Assembly: GCA_002362735.1 (NCBI GenBank)
Contig: DEUU01000105.1
Span: 7,609 to 39,384 of the forward strand
Source of the DNA: Dehalococcoidia bacterium UBA3254
Lineage (GTDB): Bacteria > Chloroflexota > Dehalococcoidia > Dehalococcoidales > UBA3254
Length of the DNA: 31,776 nucleotides
Reading direction: 5' to 3'
Positions 1 through 8,004 of the stretch are shown here, one piece after another. Made by a program: the position numbers and the translations under genes. Position 1 is the first letter of the stretch. Every line of letters starts with the position of its first letter. Below the pieces are notes generated by a model, which did not search any database, had not been told where the DNA came from, and worked only from the letters and a program-made list of their open reading frames with translations.

Positions 1-23
1 TTCAAATCCCACTCCCTCCGCCA
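1..23 (+). tRNA. 3' end of a tRNA, probably tRNA-Ser (partial)
   Basis: The window opens inside a tRNA. Bases 1-7 (TTCAAAT) fit a T loop, 8-12 the 3' side of the T stem, 13-19 (TCCCTCC) the 3' side of the acceptor stem, base 20 (G) the discriminator, and 21-23 an encoded CCA. The implied 5' acceptor strand is GGAGGGA. GGAG-type acceptors with discriminator G are typical of bacterial tRNA-Ser. The anticodon lies outside the window, so the amino acid is inferred. Confidence 0.8.
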
Positions 24-30
24 GACTTTT

Positions 31-72
31 GAGGCTAAATTAGAAATATGCTTTAGCTTCTTATTATTTAAT
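31..72 (+). terminator. Probable intrinsic terminator after the tRNA
   Basis: GAGGCTAAA (31-39) pairs with TTTAGCTTC (52-60) to give a 9-bp stem with one G-T wobble and a 12-nt loop. A T-rich stretch (TTATTATTTAATTT) follows. It sits eight bases after the tRNA CCA end, as expected for the end of the tRNA transcript. Confidence 0.5.
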
Positions 73-258
73 TTCTCAAAATGTCATACAACTTTACTCA
101 CTTTGTTAATTTTAATGGTATCATACCATGATTAATACCTTTCTGAACTGGAGTTTGGCTACTGTTTTGCCATAATTTTAAGGTGAGAAGTTATTTAATG
201 ATCTTGGCCTCGATTCCATTAGCACGGGAAGAATTATATCAGATTTGGTATTATAACG

Positions 259-1527
259 GTGATGCCTCAATATTACTATATCTGGACCATCGGCTGTCAG
301 ATGAACAAAGCAGAATCTGAAAGACTAGCCAGTCTTCTGGATGTTTCCGGATATCAACATTCTGGAAAGATCGAGGAAGCAGATTTAATATTTCTGAACA
401 CCTGCGTTGTCCGTCAAAGCGCCGAAAACCGAATCATAAATAAACTTCACTCTTTGAAGGCGCTTAAAAAAAATAGACCACGACTTAAAATCGCTCTGAC
501 CGGTTGTTTTGTGAGTCCGGATACCATAAAACTACGGTCAACTTTTCCTTTTGTCGATTATTTTTTCCCGGCAGGAGAATTACCGGAATGGTTAAGTCAA
601 TTTAGCCGCGATCAAGCCCTACCACGGCAGCCCGACGTAAGTACGTACGTCCCGATTATGCAAGGTTGTGATAACTTTTGCTCTTACTGCATTGTACCGT
701 ATCGCCGGGGACGGGAAAGAAGCCATCCTCTCGATGAAATTATCTGTGAAGTCAGGGGACTAATTCAGAGGGGTGTCAAGGAAGTAATACTTCTCGGTCA
801 GAATGTTGACTCTTATGGTCACGATTTGCCGGACAAACCCGACCTGGCGGATCTTCTTTACAGGTTGAATGCTCAGGAAGGCCTTCTAAGAATCCGGTTC
901 TTGACAAATCATCCCAAGGATATGAAATCGAAGTTGATAGAAGCTATATCCTCGTTAGATAAAGTTTGCAAACAGATTAACCTACCGGTCCAGTCTGGTG
1001 ACAACGATATTTTAACCGCTATGCGTAGAGGCTATACAATACAGCGTTATCGTGAGCTCATTGACGAACTAAAAGCTAAAATACCCGGTATTTCTTTGAG
1101 TACAGATGTTATTGTAGGCTTTCCGGGAGAATCAGAGGCTCAATTTCAAAACACCTATAATCTCCTGGAAGAAATAAAATTCGATATGGTTCACGTAGCA
1201 GCTTATTCTCCAAGACCAGAGACACTGGCTGCCAGAACCTTGAAAGATGATGTAACAACTAAAGTAAAAAAATTCAGGTTAGAACAAATTGAAAAGCTTC
1301 AAGCAGATATAGTGAGTAAAATCAATGCCGGATTGCAGGGGCAGTCTTTAGAAGTCCTGGTAGAGAGAAAAGAAAAGGGTAAATGGATGGGACGAACGTG
1401 CAGCGATAAAGTAGTTTTCTTCTCCCGAGATGAAGATTACCAATCTAAACTGGTAAACGTTAGAATCCTCCGAACTACTGCATGGTCGCTTACAGGGGAA
1501 GTCCAACTATCAGATGTGAATATTTAA
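259..1527 (+). CDS. miaB: tRNA-2-methylthio-N6-isopentenyladenosine synthase MiaB
   Basis: Radical-SAM methylthiotransferase that adds the 2-methylthio group to i6A37 of tRNAs reading UNN codons. The N-terminal UPF0004 domain carries the auxiliary [4Fe-4S] cysteines C13 (GCQMN), C49 (NTCVVR) and C83 (TGCF). The radical-SAM cluster motif is C137-x3-C141-x2-C144, followed by the family signature YRRGRERSHP. A C-terminal TRAM-like domain follows (about 360-420), ending in LTGEVQ. At 422 residues it is slightly short for the family but complete. GTG at 259 is immediately followed by ATG at 262; neither has a clear Shine-Dalgarno, so 262 is an equally good start. It lies directly downstream of a tRNA gene. 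MiaB is preferred over MtaB or RimO because of the GRERS signature. Confidence 0.93.
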   Translation: MMPQYYYIWTIGCQMNKAESERLASLLDVSGYQHSGKIEEADLIFLNTCVVRQSAENRIINKLHSLKALKKNRPRLKIALTGCFVSPDTIKLRSTFPFVDYFFPAGELPEWLSQFSRDQALPRQPDVSTYVPIMQGCDNFCSYCIVPYRRGRERSHPLDEIICEVRGLIQRGVKEVILLGQNVDSYGHDLPDKPDLADLLYRLNAQEGLLRIRFLTNHPKDMKSKLIEAISSLDKVCKQINLPVQSGDNDILTAMRRGYTIQRYRELIDELKAKIPGISLSTDVIVGFPGESEAQFQNTYNLLEEIKFDMVHVAAYSPRPETLAARTLKDDVTTKVKKFRLEQIEKLQADIVSKINAGLQGQSLEVLVERKEKGKWMGRTCSDKVVFFSRDEDYQSKLVNVRILRTTAWSLTGEVQLSDVNI

Positions 1528-1808
1528 TCCTTTAACAATTTGAAGTATAATCCAATGACACTCGTCATTAATCAGCTCAATAAAACTCTCTATATTACTA
1601 ACTTATTTATCGATTTTGAAATAAAAATAACCGAACAGGCAGAATTTGAAACCCCATAAGAGTTTTATAATGAAATTTTTTGAATATAAAGCCGGGTAAT
1701 TCTGCAAAAATATGGAATTAATTTATCTCAAGGAGTTATGGTATCTGGTTCACGAGAAAACTCAAACATCGCCAGAAAGTCGGGGACCTGCCTTCATGAA
1801 ATCTCATT

Positions 1809-3212
1809 ATGGAATTACTAAATTTTAAAGAAGAGTCTGATAAGGAGTCTGACGTGGTCCATAAAGCAACCCGGGAAGAATTAATCGCCAAAGCCAGAAA
1901 ACCGGCGGAGGATGCCATGATCCTGCATCCTTATTACCACGGAAAGATGCAGACGGTCCCACGCTGCGTAGTGAGAGATTACAGTGATTTCTCCATCTGG
2001 TACTCTCCGGGAGTGGCTGAACCCTGCAAAGTCATCAAGGCGGATATTAACAAGGTTTATGATTTTACCAATAAATGGAATACCATTGCCGTAATTTCCG
2101 ACGGGACAAGGGTTTTAGGTTTGGGAGACATCGGTCCGGAAGCCGCCATGCCGGTGATGGAAGGCAAAGCTTTGCTTTTCAAATATCTGGGGGGAGTTGA
2201 TGCTGTTCCCATTTGCCTGGACACTAAAGATCCGGATGAAATTATTCGAACCGTAAAAATATTACAGCCCTCCTTTGGCGGCGTCAATCTGGAGGATATT
2301 TCCAATCCTAAATGTTTCTACATTCTGGATACCCTGCGTAAACAATGCCGCATTCCGGTCTGGCATGATGACCAGCAGGGTACCGCGGCCGTAACACTGG
2401 CCGGCATAGTAAATGCCTTGAAAGTAGTCGGCAAGGATAAAAGGAAAGTTAAGGTCGTAATGGTGGGGGTAGGAGCAGCGAATATAGCTATTATCCGTTT
2501 ACTGCTGGCGGATGGCTTTGAACCTGAAAATATGATCCTGGTAGACAGCACCGGAATATTGAGCTCAAAGAGAAAAGATATAGAGGCTAAACAGAAGGAT
2601 AATCCTTATAAGTGGGACTTAGCCAGACGCACCAATCCGGATAACAGAGATGGCGGCATTGCCGAAGCCCTGGTAGGGGCGGATGTGTGTATTTCCCTTT
2701 CAAAATCCGGGCCGGATACCATTAAACCAGAATGGGTCAAGAAAATGGCCATTGATGCCATCGGTTTTTTCTGCGCTAACCCTATTCCGGAGATCTGGCC
2801 CTGGGATGCCAAAGAAGCCGGTGTTAGGATTGTAGCCACCGGACGTTCCGATTTCCCGAACCAGGTCAATAATTCCATCGGATTTCCCGCCATCTTTAGA
2901 GGAACACTGGATGTCAGAGCCACCACTATCACCGATGAAATGTGTATCGCCGCGGCGTATGAGCTGGCAAAGTATGCCGAGGAGAAAGGATTGAATGAAG
3001 ATCATATCGTTCCCACCATGGCGGACTGGGAAGTCTTTATCCAGGAGGCAGTGGCCGTTGGATTGAAAGCTATCGAACAGGGTGTCGCTCTTAAAAAGAT
3101 GACTCGGGATGAGCTCTACCAGACCTCAGAGAAAATCATTCAGGAATCCCGGGCTACCATTGAGACTTTAATGAAAAGCGGCCGGATTCCACCTCCACCC
3201 AAAGGAGTTTAA
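1809..3212 (+). CDS. NAD(P)-dependent malic enzyme (oxaloacetate-decarboxylating)
   Basis: Converts malate to pyruvate and CO2 with reduction of NAD(P). The N-terminal malic domain has the catalytic Tyr in YSPGVAEPC (Y65) and the catalytic Lys in MEGKA (K120). Metal ligands lie in LEDIS (E162, D163) and WHDDQQGTA (D187/D188). The NAD-binding domain starts near 205 with the glycine-rich loop VGVGAAN (219-225); FPNQVNNSIGFPAIFRG is the late conserved block. The 467 residues fit the short bacterial form without a phosphotransacetylase domain. The coordinates use ATG 1809; GTG 1854 has the better ribosome site. It heads a same-strand run with fumarase and succinate dehydrogenase, five bases before the next gene, which points to a C4-dicarboxylate operon. 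Cofactor preference cannot be told from sequence by eye. Confidence 0.92.
   Translation: MELLNFKEESDKESDVVHKATREELIAKARKPAEDAMILHPYYHGKMQTVPRCVVRDYSDFSIWYSPGVAEPCKVIKADINKVYDFTNKWNTIAVISDGTRVLGLGDIGPEAAMPVMEGKALLFKYLGGVDAVPICLDTKDPDEIIRTVKILQPSFGGVNLEDISNPKCFYILDTLRKQCRIPVWHDDQQGTAAVTLAGIVNALKVVGKDKRKVKVVMVGVGAANIAIIRLLLADGFEPENMILVDSTGILSSKRKDIEAKQKDNPYKWDLARRTNPDNRDGGIAEALVGADVCISLSKSGPDTIKPEWVKKMAIDAIGFFCANPIPEIWPWDAKEAGVRIVATGRSDFPNQVNNSIGFPAIFRGTLDVRATTITDEMCIAAAYELAKYAEEKGLNEDHIVPTMADWEVFIQEAVAVGLKAIEQGVALKKMTRDELYQTSEKIIQESRATIETLMKSGRIPPPPKGV
1842..1847 (+). promoter_or_regulatory. Ribosome binding site favouring a GTG start at 1854 for malic enzyme
   Basis: AAGGAG lies six bases before GTG 1854, which is in frame with the malic enzyme and would remove 15 poorly conserved N-terminal residues. 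The ATG at 1809 has no Shine-Dalgarno. The start at 1854 is therefore at least as likely. Confidence 0.45.
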
Positions 3213-3217
3213 TAGTC

Positions 3218-4063
3218 ATGAGAGAAATTCAGGCCCAGGAAATCACCCGCACGGTCTCCAGATTATTCTGTGAAGCTAACTTTTATCTTACCGAAGATGT
3301 ACTGACCGCCATCAAGCAGGCTTACCAGAATGAAGAGTCACCGGTAGCGAAAGACGTCCTGAGTCAAATTATGGAGAATGCTCAGATAGCCTCTAAAGAA
3401 CAAATCCCTCTTTGCCAGGACTGTGGAGTAGCGGTCGTTTTCCTGGAGCTAGGCCAGGAGGTTCATATTGTGGGAGAGGACCTGAATACCGCCGTTAATG
3501 AAGGTGTAAGGCAGGCTTATAACGAAGGCTATTTACGTAAGTCCATGGTCAGTAACCCTTTTTCTTCCCGGATGAATACCAAAGATAATACTCCGGCGGT
3601 GATCTATACCGAGATCGTACCGGGAGAAAAGCTGAAGATTACCGTGATACCGAAGGGAGGGGGAGCAGAAAACATGAGCCGGTTGGCGATGCTCACTCCT
3701 GCCGCAGGGAGAGCCGGCATCGTGGATATAGTCGTCAAAGCTGTAGATGAGGCAGGTTCTAATCCCTGTCCGCCTGTCATCGTAGGGGTAGGAATTGGCG
3801 GTACAGCGGAAAAGACCTTATTACTGGCTAAAAAGGCCTTGCTCCGTAAAGTGGATGAACCAAACCCTGACCCTGAAGTAGCGGAGCTTGAGAAAGAGCT
3901 ATTGCAGAAAATAAATGATCTGGGCATTGGAGCCATGGGATACGGGGGAAGGATTACCGCTCTAGCCGTGCATGTGGAAGTCTTTCCGGCTCACCTGGCC
4001 AGCATGCCCGTAGCGGTAAATCTTAATTGTCACAGTTCACGCCATAAAGAGGCTATCATATGA
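3218..4063 (+). CDS. fumA: Class I fumarate hydratase, alpha subunit
   Basis: N-terminal (catalytic, iron-sulfur) half of the two-subunit class I fumarase, which interconverts fumarate and malate. Three conserved cysteines are positioned to hold the [4Fe-4S] cluster: C66 in LCQDCG, C184 in SNPCPP and C271 in NCHSSRH. KGGGAENMS and GVGIGGTAEKT are family blocks. Length (281 aa) is typical of the alpha subunit. A good AAAGGAG lies upstream of ATG 3218. Its stop overlaps the sdhA start by four bases (ATGA), so translation is probably coupled. The beta subunit is not adjacent; it lies at 7429, after the four complex II genes. An L(+)-tartrate dehydratase alpha subunit would look similar, but malic enzyme and Sdh neighbours favour fumarase. 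Confidence 0.92.
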   Translation: MREIQAQEITRTVSRLFCEANFYLTEDVLTAIKQAYQNEESPVAKDVLSQIMENAQIASKEQIPLCQDCGVAVVFLELGQEVHIVGEDLNTAVNEGVRQAYNEGYLRKSMVSNPFSSRMNTKDNTPAVIYTEIVPGEKLKITVIPKGGGAENMSRLAMLTPAAGRAGIVDIVVKAVDEAGSNPCPPVIVGVGIGGTAEKTLLLAKKALLRKVDEPNPDPEVAELEKELLQKINDLGIGAMGYGGRITALAVHVEVFPAHLASMPVAVNLNCHSSRHKEAII

Positions 4064-5769
4064 GAACCTTAAAACAGGATGTCATCATCGTAGGATCGGG
4101 ACTGGCCGGACTGAGAGCAGCCATCGAAGCGACCCAGCATGAGAATCTCAAGGTAGGCATCATCTCCAAAGTACAACTGATGCGGTCTCACTCCGTCTGC
4201 GCGGAAGGAGGCACGGCCGCCGTGATGCAACCGGACCAGGGGGACAGCCTGGAGCTGCATGCCTGGGATACCGTTATAGGTTCGGATTTCCTCGCCGACC
4301 AGGATGTAGTCTGGAGGTTTGTGGAAGAGATACCCCAGGAGCTCTTGCTTCTTGAGCACTGGGGAATTCCCTGGTCTCGCCGTAAAGATGGCCGTATGGA
4401 CCAGCGAGCCTTTGGCGGTCACAGCTATGATCGAGCAACCTTTGCCGCGGATAAGACAGGATTTTTCGAGATGCAAACCCTGTACGATACCCTGCAAAAG
4501 TACCCTAACATTACCCGGTACGATGAATGTTATGTCTCCAGTATTTTAACCCGAAACGATCAATTTTGCGGGGTGACCGTCTGGAGTTTGACCACAGGCG
4601 AGTTTTTCATTATTCAGGGTAAAGCTCTGGTTATTGCTACTGGAGGAGCCTGCCGGATGTATGGCTTTACGACCTACTCTCTTACCGCTACGGGTGACGG
4701 CATGGCTATGGCTTACCGGGCAGGCCTTCCAATTAAAGACCTGGAGTTCGTTCAGTTTCATCCCACGGGATTGGTTCCTTCAGGGATCTTGATTACCGAG
4801 GCAGCCAGAGGAGAGGGTGGATATCTCCGTAATAATAGCGGAGACCGGTTTATGGAGAAGTACGCCAAAAGTAAAATGGAACTGGCTCCGAGGGATATTG
4901 TCTCTAGATCTGAGCAGACCGAGATCGAGGAAGGAAGGGGTATTGCGGGCCCCGAGGGCATCAGTTGTATCAGTCTGGACCTGACTCACCTTGGAGCGGA
5001 TAAGGTTAACGAAAGGCTGCCCATGATCCGGGAGGTCACTATCAAGCTAAACTTTATCGATCCGGTTAATGAGCCTATCCCGGTCCGGCCTGCGGCTCAT
5101 TATTTCATGGGAGGCATCCATACCGATATTAAAGGGGCTACCCCTGTGGAAGGGATCTGGAGCGCGGGGGAAGCCGCCTGCGGCTCTTTGCATGGCGCCA
5201 ACCGGTTAGGGTCAAACTCGACAGGAGAATGTCTGGTCTGGGGGAAAATTACAGGAAAGAAAGCTTCAGAATTTGCTCTCAAAACTCCGGTATTTCTGGA
5301 TCTGCCATTGGAGGCAAAATTGCTGGACGAAGAGAATAGATTGTTCAGACGATTTAGTGTTGTAGGCGAAGAAAATACTTTTATGGTTCGAAAAGAACTT
5401 CAGAAAATCATGGATGATCTGGCTGGAGTATTCCGGACCGGACCTGAACTGGAACAAGCCCAAGCCAGGATTAGAGAAATGAAAAAAATGGTCTTGTACC
5501 TGAGAGTCAATGATACCGGACGAATTTACAATACCGATTTACTCAGCGCTCTCGAAGTTGAAAATTTGCTGGAATTATCGGATATCATCGTTACCGGAGC
5601 CCTGGAGCGTAAGGAGTCGCGAGGTTCCCATGCAAGGCGTGATTTTCCCCGGCGTGATGATGTCAACTGGCTTAAACATACGCTGGCTTACTATACACCT
5701 GAAGGGCCCAAAATTGAATATATTCCGGTAACAATAAACCTGTGGAATCCTATAGAAAGGAAGTACTGA
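4060..5769 (+). CDS. sdhA: Succinate dehydrogenase/fumarate reductase flavoprotein subunit
   Basis: Catalytic FAD subunit of complex II, interconverting succinate and fumarate. The dinucleotide-binding motif is VIIVGSGLAGLRAA (8-21). H44 in RSHSVCAEGG matches the histidine that binds FAD covalently, which separates it from L-aspartate oxidase. Substrate-site blocks are QFHPTG, EAARGEGGYLRN, HYFMGGIHTD and GANRLGSNSTGECLVWG. The C-terminal helical domain ends in RKESRGSHARRDFPRRDD. Length (569 aa) is normal. It starts inside the stop of the fumarase alpha gene and is followed by two membrane anchors and the iron-sulfur subunit. The direction of the enzyme (SDH or fumarate reductase) cannot be decided from sequence. 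Confidence 0.94.
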   Translation: MRTLKQDVIIVGSGLAGLRAAIEATQHENLKVGIISKVQLMRSHSVCAEGGTAAVMQPDQGDSLELHAWDTVIGSDFLADQDVVWRFVEEIPQELLLLEHWGIPWSRRKDGRMDQRAFGGHSYDRATFAADKTGFFEMQTLYDTLQKYPNITRYDECYVSSILTRNDQFCGVTVWSLTTGEFFIIQGKALVIATGGACRMYGFTTYSLTATGDGMAMAYRAGLPIKDLEFVQFHPTGLVPSGILITEAARGEGGYLRNNSGDRFMEKYAKSKMELAPRDIVSRSEQTEIEEGRGIAGPEGISCISLDLTHLGADKVNERLPMIREVTIKLNFIDPVNEPIPVRPAAHYFMGGIHTDIKGATPVEGIWSAGEAACGSLHGANRLGSNSTGECLVWGKITGKKASEFALKTPVFLDLPLEAKLLDEENRLFRRFSVVGEENTFMVRKELQKIMDDLAGVFRTGPELEQAQARIREMKKMVLYLRVNDTGRIYNTDLLSALEVENLLELSDIIVTGALERKESRGSHARRDFPRRDDVNWLKHTLAYYTPEGPKIEYIPVTINLWNPIERKY

Positions 5770-5779
5770 GGAGACACCT

Positions 5780-6226
5780 ATGAGACCAGAATTGCAGCCT
5801 CGCCCTAATCTACTGGGTGTTGGCGGCTGGTTTTGGGGCGGTAACTACAAGATAGAACGTTACCTCTACGTTCTCCATCGCGTTACCGGTCTGGGTATTT
5901 TACTCTTCGTTTTTTTTCACCTGATTGAGACTACGGTTTTCCGCATTCAAGGACAGTCCGTTTGGCAGACGACGATAAATATCCTGGAAAAACCTTATTT
6001 TGAAGTCGGCCTGATACTGGTATCATTCGCTTTTGCCATCCATGCTTTAAATGGGCTTCGCCTGATATTAATGGAATTTGGATTCTTACTGGGTAAGCCC
6101 AGGCGTCCGGTCTATCCTTACCGTGATGCTTTAAGAAAGAAACGTGGTTTTACCCTCGCTTTTGGAATTTTGATTATCATTCTCATGCTGGTCTTCCTGC
6201 TCAACCGCTTCGTGGGAGCCGGATAA
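5780..6226 (+). CDS. sdhC: Succinate dehydrogenase cytochrome b subunit (membrane anchor C)
   Basis: 148-residue membrane anchor with three predicted transmembrane helices (about 32-51, 73-98 and 123-143). HRVTG (H33) is the SdhC signature at the quinone/heme end of helix 1. H47 (FFHLIE) and H88 (IHALNGLR) are membrane-embedded and could be heme ligands. GAGGAG at 5768-5773 overlaps the sdhA stop and lies six bases before the ATG, a strong coupled ribosome site. It is followed one base later by the second anchor. Family assignment is strong from context and HRVTG; heme count is inferred. Confidence 0.85.
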   Translation: MRPELQPRPNLLGVGGWFWGGNYKIERYLYVLHRVTGLGILLFVFFHLIETTVFRIQGQSVWQTTINILEKPYFEVGLILVSFAFAIHALNGLRLILMEFGFLLGKPRRPVYPYRDALRKKRGFTLAFGILIIILMLVFLLNRFVGAG

Positions 6227-6227
6227 G

Positions 6228-6581
6228 ATGCTTAGAACTCGTCTTCATTTGTTATTTCTATTCAGTGCGATCGTTACCGCGGTGGTATTAGGTATTCATA
6301 TGCTGGTGCAGCATCTCAATAATATTGTTGCCAGCGGCACCCCTGACCCGACATCATGGTCTTCTATGATTAGCCGGTCTACTCAGGGTGGATGGGTGGC
6401 AATTTATGTTTTATTACTGGCGTTTGCGATTTATCATGCCTTATATGGTTTGAGAGGAATTATTCTGGAAGTAACGACCTCTTCAGGAATAATACGATCC
6501 ATAAACTGGATTTTCATTATTGGTGGCATTCTAATTTTCGGATGGGCTACCTGGGTCCTGATTTTTCTCGTGTCCGGTTAG
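6228..6581 (+). CDS. sdhD: Succinate dehydrogenase membrane anchor, second subunit
   Basis: 117-residue hydrophobic protein with three predicted transmembrane helices (about 8-28, 57-80 and 92-115). H24 and H29 lie at the end of helix 1. H70 in YHALYGLRGI mirrors the HALNGLR motif of the preceding anchor, so the two are probably homologous halves of a b-type cytochrome. It starts one base after the sdhC stop, and the sdhB ribosome site overlaps its end. With SdhC it offers enough membrane histidines for two hemes, as in complex II types with two anchors. Identity rests on position and topology more than on sequence. Confidence 0.75.
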   Translation: MLRTRLHLLFLFSAIVTAVVLGIHMLVQHLNNIVASGTPDPTSWSSMISRSTQGGWVAIYVLLLAFAIYHALYGLRGIILEVTTSSGIIRSINWIFIIGGILIFGWATWVLIFLVSG

Positions 6582-6589
6582 GAGAATAT

Positions 6590-7411
6590 ATGGTAAAACA
6601 AGAATCTAATGTAACTTTCAGGGTCCAGAGGTATAATCCGGAAAAAGATAAAACAATTCATTTTAAAGAATTTCCCATTCTGGCAAGAAAAGGCATGACC
6701 ATTTTGGACGGTCTGATCTATATAAAGGAAAATTTGGACTCCACTTTGACTTTTCGTACTTCCTGTCGGATGGGTATTTGCGGTTCATGCGGTATGATGA
6801 TCAACAACTATCCACACCTGGCGTGTCATACTCAGATTGAAGAATTTCGGTCCGAATTGATCACCATAAAGCCTTTACCGAATTCACCAATTATAAAAGA
6901 CCTGGTGGTGGACCTGATGCCAATGTTCATCAGACACAAATCGATAAGGCCTTTTATTATTCGTAACGATGTCGAAGAGATGGAGAAACCGAACCGGGAA
7001 TATCAGCAGACACCCAAGCAGGTTGAGGCTTTTGAACAATTTTCCTACTGTATCAAGTGCGGGATTTGTGTGGCAGCCTGTCCCACGTCGGCTTCCGACT
7101 CTCTATTTTTGGGGCCGCAATCTCTCGGGCAATGTTATAGATACTGCTCCGATAATCGTGACGCCGGTTCTAAAGAGAGGCTTATGATAACAGACGAAAA
7201 TCACGGAGTTTGGCGATGCCATCTGGCGGGGGCTTGCTCAGAAGCCTGCCCTAAGGGCGTCGATCCAGCCTTGGCCATCCAATTATTGAAAAGAAAAATT
7301 GCAGGTCATTCATTTGGCGTTGGAAAAAAGAAAGAGCCGGCGGCACTATACCATCCTCCAGTCGTAACTAAGCCGAAAATCCCATTTCCACCTTTTACAG
7401 CTAAAAAATAG
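6590..7411 (+). CDS. sdhB: Succinate dehydrogenase/fumarate reductase iron-sulfur subunit
   Basis: Electron-transfer subunit of complex II, 273 residues from ATG 6590. An in-frame extension back to 6392 overlaps sdhD and is rejected: AGGAG lies five bases before 6590 and homology-like sequence begins there. [2Fe-2S]: C59, C64, C67, C79 (CRMGICGSCG then C). [4Fe-4S]: C154, C157, C160 and C220. [3Fe-4S]: C164, C210 and C216, in CIKCGICVAACP and CHLAGACSEACPKG. All three clusters of a standard SdhB are therefore accounted for. C182 and C186 are extra. A basic, proline-rich tail ends the protein. Last complex II gene before the fumarase beta subunit. Confidence 0.93.
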   Translation: MVKQESNVTFRVQRYNPEKDKTIHFKEFPILARKGMTILDGLIYIKENLDSTLTFRTSCRMGICGSCGMMINNYPHLACHTQIEEFRSELITIKPLPNSPIIKDLVVDLMPMFIRHKSIRPFIIRNDVEEMEKPNREYQQTPKQVEAFEQFSYCIKCGICVAACPTSASDSLFLGPQSLGQCYRYCSDNRDAGSKERLMITDENHGVWRCHLAGACSEACPKGVDPALAIQLLKRKIAGHSFGVGKKKEPAALYHPPVVTKPKIPFPPFTAKK

Positions 7412-7428
7412 CTCTGAAGGAATAACTT

Positions 7429-8004
7429 ATGTTAAAAAGAATCACACTTCCTTTAAATGATTCAACGGTAAAAGATTTACACTCCGGTGATAATGTTTTG
7501 TTAACCGGGGTCATTTATGTTGCTCGAGACGCAGCACATAAAAAAATGGTAGAATCCCTGAATAGAGGCCTGCCCCTCCCATTTGACATTAGAGGTCAGA
7601 CTATCTATTATATGGGTCCTTCACCTGCCAAACCCGGACAGATTATCGGAGCAGCAGGGCCAACCACCAGCGGAAGAATGGACAGTTATTCACCTCGCTT
7701 GATGGAGGAAGGGCTTAAAGGTATGATTGGTAAAGGCAATCGTTCCAAAGCGGTGAAAGAAGCGATGGTAAAATACAAAGCCGTCTACTTCGCTGCGATT
7801 GGTGGTACTGGAGCCCTGATAGCGAAAGTCATAAAAAAATCTGAAGTGGTAGCCTTTGATGAACTGGGAGCTGAAGCTATTCGCAAACTAGAAGTTAAAG
7901 ATTTCCCGGTAACGGTAATCAATGATATCTACGGCGAGGACCTCTATGAAAAGGGAAAATTCCAATATCGAAAAACTGGAAGTAAATTAAATGAATCCGT
8001 ATGA
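7429..8004 (+). CDS. fumB: Class I fumarate hydratase, beta subunit
   Basis: C-terminal half of the two-subunit class I fumarase. Recognisable blocks are LLTGVIYVARDAAHKK, YYMGPSPAKPGQIIGAAGPTT, GRMDSYSPRLMEEG, MIGKGNRS and AAIGGTGALIAK. Length (191 aa) is typical. AAGGA precedes the ATG by about seven bases. It partners the alpha subunit at 3218, more than 3 kb upstream, with sdhA-C-D-B in between. Its end overlaps the nadB start by 14 bases, so nadB is probably translated from the same message. Confidence 0.92.
   Translation: MLKRITLPLNDSTVKDLHSGDNVLLTGVIYVARDAAHKKMVESLNRGLPLPFDIRGQTIYYMGPSPAKPGQIIGAAGPTTSGRMDSYSPRLMEEGLKGMIGKGNRSKAVKEAMVKYKAVYFAAIGGTGALIAKVIKKSEVVAFDELGAEAIRKLEVKDFPVTVINDIYGEDLYEKGKFQYRKTGSKLNESV

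Noticed and set aside
1540..1690. TATAAT-like hexamers upstream of malic enzyme (1546, about 1665)
   Set aside because: AT-rich region with no matching -35 at proper spacing, so no promoter is claimed.
4069..4497. Long minus-strand frames opposite sdhA and other genes
   Set aside because: Antisense shadows of well-supported genes with no ribosome sites or recognisable domains.
6392..6589. 66-codon N-terminal extension of sdhB overlapping sdhD
   Set aside because: AGGAG five bases before ATG 6590, and SdhB-like sequence begins there; the extension is the out-of-frame shadow of sdhD.
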